The notes beneath the pieces are model-generated. The model saw only the letters and a list, made by a program, of their open reading frames with translations, made no database searches and was not told the DNA's origin. DNA of 64,000 bases from Cryobacterium breve (GTDB taxonomy: Bacteria > Actinomycetota > Actinomycetes > Actinomycetales > Microbacteriaceae), in the NCBI RefSeq assembly GCF_004402375.1, contig NZ_SOGJ01000023.1, positions 1-64,000 on the forward strand, written 5' to 3'. Positions 63,986 through 64,000 of this stretch are shown in pieces (the first letter of the stretch is position 1; each line of letters begins with the position of its first letter). The translations under genes were made by a program, and so were the position numbers.

Positions 63986-64000
63986 ATGGTGGATTCACAA
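63986..64000 (+). CDS. Start of a rightward gene, cut by window end
   Basis: ATG 63986 begins MVDSQ and runs off the window. TACTCT (63974-63979) ends exactly 6 nt before it, the leaderless arrangement seen elsewhere in this window, which supports a real start. Only five codons are visible, so no product can be named. Confidence 0.4.

Overview
The window is high-GC, tightly packed chromosomal DNA from an actinobacterium. An origin in Microbacteriaceae (Cryobacterium/Salinibacterium-like) is inferred, not proven. Reasons: a DUF222/HNH (13E12-type) protein, the sepH-DUF4193-DUF3093-dut-DUF3710-DUF3159 block, DUF3000 next to RNase D, the thrS-HIT-pdxST-yebC-ruvCAB-yajC-secDF-rel-cyclophilin order, many GTG starts, ATGA/GTGA overlaps, and many apparently leaderless genes. 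No phage, insertion sequence, CRISPR array or biosynthetic cluster was seen.

Layout. (1) 1-10.8 kb is accessory: the HNH tail; a PadR regulator with a membrane partner; a broken aminoglycoside-phosphotransferase-like gene; a lipoprotein pair; divergent EamA exporter/MarR with paired operators; a GntR-membrane pair; YigZ; TetR with an FBP (EF-G-binding-type) protein; and a broken GNAT gene. (2) 10.8-18.7 kb: branched-chain 2-oxoacid dehydrogenase E1a-E1b-E2 with an Lrp regulator upstream, an MpaB-type oxygenase, a lipoprotein, YceI, and a FUSC transporter. (3) 18.8-28 kb: core genes sepH, DUF4193, DUF3093, dut, DUF3710, DUF3159, aconitase and dxs. (4) 28-37 kb: fatty-acid beta-oxidation pair, RNase D, DUF3000, an alpha/beta hydrolase overlapping tail-to-tail with a RibD-C reductase, SufE and a thiosulfate sulfurtransferase. 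(5) 37-45 kb: zapE, an ammonium transporter behind a GlnR-like box, flotillin, DUF2071, an NmrA-like protein and an M50 peptidase. (6) 45-46.1 kb: a minus-strand tRNA-Val(CAC), then a tandemly duplicated tRNA-Gly/Cys/Val(GAC) operon, each copy with its own terminator. (7) 46.2-64 kb: HIRAN protein, thrS, HIT, pdxS, pdxT, DUF1697, yebC, ruvCAB, yajC, secDF, rel, an AbiEi-like protein, DUF349, cyclophilin, and the first codons of another gene.

Functional links: pdxS/pdxT make PLP; ruvCAB resolves Holliday junctions; yajC-secD-secF assist protein export and appear to have their own promoter inside the end of ruvB; bkd genes and the fadB/fadA pair feed acyl-CoAs to the TCA cycle, where aconitase acts; SufE and SseA both handle sulfane sulfur.

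The least explained signal is an intergenic repeat: three elements, each exactly 85 bp, with near-identical inverted ends (AACKAATTCGACGGAGA) and unrelated centres, all lying 3' of genes. Two other long-spaced inverted repeats, each seen once here, lie in the same gene gaps as two of the copies.
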